Of a stretch of 64,000 bases of DNA, positions 60,901 through 64,000 are shown piece by piece; position 1 is the first letter of the stretch; each line of letters begins with the position of its first letter. This DNA is from Hybos culiciformis (Eukaryota; Arthropoda; Insecta; Diptera; Hybotidae): assembly GCA_964007475.1 (NCBI GenBank), contig OZ023274.1, positions 71,001,303-71,065,302 of the forward strand, written 5' to 3'. The notes under the pieces are model-generated. The model saw only the letters and a list, made by a program, of their open reading frames with translations, was not told where the DNA came from and ran no database searches. The position numbers and the translations under genes were made by a program.

Positions 60901-63355
60901 ACAAAAGAATATTTTACTCTGTTGGGTTAGTGTGGGAAGCAAAATGAGCAAGAAATGAAAAAAAAAAAAAAAAAAACTAATATCATAAATTATTATTTTT
61001 TACACTTAATTTCATTCTGAAAATATTATGTATGAATATTACTATGTTGTATACATATTATATTAATATGAAATAAATAAAAAAAAATTATTATACTCTT
61101 TTTTATTTATACAAATTTTTCGGAGCCAAAATTATAAAAAATTTTCATAATTTTCAACTTAAAAAAAAAAACATCTTAAGATGTTGACCATGAAAAATAA
61201 CATTGCCAATTTTGATTTTAAAAATTTTTCGATTATTATTATTTAAATTTTGTTTTTTTTTCAATAAATTGAGTTGAATAAATAAATAATAAAATAATAC
61301 TTTTTTTTTTAATTAAAATCTAATACCTATAAATTATTTTTTAAAATACATTAATTTAGGTACACTTTGTATGCATATAAATAATTCAAATAAACTTAAT
61401 AAGCCAAGAGCACTCAAATCTATCGTAAGCTTTCCAAGTAATTGCAGATAAAATAAAAATATTGTGCGCTTTTTCTGATAAAATAATCTATAAATATCAA
61501 TTTAGCATTATTTGACTTTATTATGTCTTCATATTGGTGTCCAAATAAATGTGAAAAGTGTTGAGACTTTCTAAGCGTTGTTGGTTTGTAAAAAAGATTA
61601 AGATTTCAATATTCCGTCAAAAAATAATAATAACCTTATAATATGTAAATTTTTTCCTTAGAAAATTACGAAAACTCATCGAAAGTATTCAAATTTGAAA
61701 ATTTAGAATTTCAACATCATATTCTTCTATAAATATTCTTCTATAAAAAAGTGATGAAAAACTAGAACTTGACTATACAACAGACTTTTTTTTTTAATCT
61801 TCTGTTTTAGCATTCATACAAACGGGACAAACACCTTTAACTTATATAAATTTTTTTTGTTTCAATCACAAATTTAATACCAAATATAAATTAAATACCT
61901 AACAAATTAAAATTCAAAATGAATATCATTATAATATTTACTTAGAAAATGAAAAAGCTGTAATTATAATAAAATTTAAATCTAACATTTTTTTATAACT
62001 AAATCATAGTTAGAATAGTTTTTGTTTTTTTTTTTCGTAAATAACTATGTACAATGAACATGTATGTATTTATGTACATGTACGTACAGCGTAATTATAT
62101 TTTCATATATTGTCAGAAATTTTGCAATACAACTTAATTGAGAGGCTTACTGACTTACGTAATATAAATACTATAAATAATAAAATTTAGAAAATAAGGT
62201 AAACTTGCGATATTTCAACAAAAATCGATTGAATGAAAATCAATTTTTAAATATTAAAATAAATTATATAGCTTAGGTAATATCTTTCAATTATTGGCAT
62301 TATTAAATGTTTAAGATCTTTATTTCGAGTCGATCAAAAAAAACTAAATTGTGTTAATTGTTTTTGACATTGAAACAATTTAAAATAATTTAGTAAAATT
62401 AACAAAATCTTATGCAAAAATAATGTTTTTTTAATTGAAAAATCTTTGTGGATTTGTAAATATTCTTCAAAAAATTGATGATATTAGCAAAAACTTATGT
62501 ATAATTAACAAACATTATAATTAGATGAAATTCTTGTATTAAAATAATGAAAAAAAGGAAGAGAAAAATTAGTTCGATTAAAAAATTAAAACAGCTTGTT
62601 TTAAAGCTTAACGCAAGAGATAATTTTGAAAATGAAAATTGAGTTGAAAAAAGAAAGTATGTATCTTATTTTAAATTCTATATCACATGCACACATAACA
62701 TATGTTTTAGAATTATATGTAGATACAAATATGTACAATACATATTAATCATATTAAAACTATCGTATAAAATAATATTCCGCAACAAAAGAAAATATGT
62801 TTTCCCAAAGCTGTATTACACTTGAGGTAGTTCATTTTTCAACAGTAAATTTTTCGATCACTTCATCCGTACTAAGAAATTACGCGATGGCTAAATGCAT
62901 TCACTTCATAGGTTAAAATACGTAAATGAAAGTGAACGTGGAAATAAGGCATTAAAACAAGGTTTCGTTGAAAGTAAAAAAAAAATCATGTTTAAAAGCA
63001 GGAAAATAAAAAAAATCTAAGCATGTTTTATACGTAGGTACATAAATTATAAATCTTTTTATTTTATATTAAAAATACTAAAAAAAAAAATTAAATAAAA
63101 CAATAAAAATGTTAATGTCCAAAACTAAAATATTAACCCTGAAATCAAGGATTTGTATCATTTATAAATAAGTATATTATGTATAATGATGTAATCAAAT
63201 AACTACGATTTTTGTATTATTTATTCATATATATTTTGTAAATGCAATTTCAAATTAATCATGAGGATATATACCTAATGAGAAAGTAAAATCTATAGAT
63301 TTTATTTTGAGATAATAGTTACTTTATTTTAAATACATGTGTTTGTTTTTTTCAG
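54950..63355. other. Intergenic AT-rich desert
   Basis: No supported gene on either strand over about 8.4 kb; ORFs are short, low-complexity and without domains. Long A/T homopolymers and TA-rich stretches dominate. The last part (to the TTTTTTCAG at 63347-63355) is probably an upstream intron or leader of the gene at 63363. Confidence 0.5.
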
Positions 63356-63362
63356 TTAAATA

Positions 63363-63477
63363 ATGTCAACATCAAAAAAATATCACACAAAAGGAGAATA
63401 CTCAACAAATGTCGTAAGAGTGCTGCATCCAACAAATCCAGTCAATTCATCTTATACTACGAAGTCCAGCAAAAGTG
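63363..63477 (+). CDS. First coding exon of an unidentified gene (continues outside the window or into a later exon)
   Basis: A good 3' splice site (TTTTTTCAG, ending 63355) precedes an ATG at 63363 that opens 38 codons, Ser/Thr/Lys-rich (MSTSKKYHTKGEYSTNVVRV and onward). They end at an AAAAGTG|GTAGGA donor with one base carried over. The residues after the donor in the open frame look intronic. I do not recognise the protein; no domain, signal peptide or membrane segment is visible. The next exon is not found before the window end. Confidence 0.5.
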
Positions 63478-63875
63478 GTAGGAATTTCAAAATAATTTAC
63501 TCGGGTTCTTCTGTAACATATATTTATGTATATCTTCTATATTACTAATTGTAAGGATTCGAATACATATTACTTCTTATTTTAATTTATAAACTTCCAA
63601 AAAATAGTTAAAATTTATTTTTTGTTTTATTGTTAGTTCAACAATTTTAATTAATAAAATATTTTAAATATTATTTTCATGTATTGTAAAGACTTTTTTT
63701 TTGCCATTTGGACAAATATATAAATTTCAACTATTGAAAATATACTTCGTGGGTAGATAAATATTGTAATATTTTAAACAAATTAAATAGTTAAAAAATA
63801 ATAATATGTATAACAAAAAAAAGATTTTTTTATAAAAAATACAAGTGTAACAGCATTGCATAATTTTTCAAAATA

Positions 63876-64000
63876 CAGTGAAACCTGTCTAAGACGGAAA
63901 CTGTATAAGACGGAAGCCTGTATAAGACGGAACTTTTTTTTTTTTGATTTTTGATTTTTCCTTTCAAATCAACCCGTGTAAGACGGAAAACTGCCTAAGA
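63876..64000. mobile_element. Start of a pogo/Tigger-like element, cut by the window edge
   Basis: CAGTGAAACCTGTCTAAGAC follows a TA dinucleotide (63874-63875), the target of Tc1/mariner/pogo elements. CAGT-AACCT-type ends are typical of pogo-like transposons. The phrase TAAGACGGAA recurs several times as subterminal repeats. The other end lies outside. Confidence 0.65.

Overview
This is a eukaryotic, strongly AT-rich window, almost certainly from an insect nuclear genome. Its genes are split by short GT-AG introns, and the homologues are typical arthropod ones (scribbler/brakeless, a PDCD2/Zfrp8 protein, a FoxD forkhead factor). Intergenic and intronic DNA is full of non-autonomous transposons. 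I cannot fix the order or species from sequence alone.

Layout. (1) 1-10784, + strand: a scribbler (sbb; ZNF608/ZNF609-type) gene. It has 11 coding exons and an inferred product of about 1848 aa, with a Helitron in intron 1 and a large fold-back repeat in intron 8. (2) 15536-26896: a compact housekeeping block of PDCD2/Zfrp8 (-), SDHAF3/Acn9 (+), dihydrofolate reductase (-) and RNA polymerase III subunit RPC2 (+). SDHAF3 and DHFR are convergent; DHFR and RPC2 are divergent across about 0.77 kb. The PDCD2-SDHAF3 gap holds a Helitron, a hAT-type element and a palindromic TIR element. (3) 26897-46871: a gene desert with one hAT-type element, a 1-kb palindromic TIR element with a GC-rich core, local tandem repeats and one disabled SAM-like multi-exon gene copy. 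(4) 46872-52220: a two-exon FoxD gene whose 4-kb intron, interrupting the forkhead domain, carries nested TIR elements. (5) 52221-63355: a second desert with a 1.1-kb element made of tandem palindromic units around a GC-rich hairpin. (6) 63363 onward: the first coding exon of an unidentified gene, then the start of a pogo-like element cut by the window edge.

The housekeeping genes serve unrelated basal functions (ribosome-associated chaperoning, succinate dehydrogenase assembly, folate metabolism, Pol III transcription), so their clustering need not mean a shared pathway. The two developmental transcription regulators (sbb, FoxD) sit in long non-coding surroundings.

The most unusual content is a set of four G-rich-ended TIR elements at 18845, 34337, 49719 and 53826, bordered by apparent 8-10-bp target duplications. 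Two of them, otherwise unrelated in sequence, enclose the same kind of GC-rich hairpin. Two share a ~59-bp tandem unit that is itself a palindrome with a recurrent central mismatch pair. All exon joins below were inferred by eye from splice signals, reading frame and family conservation.
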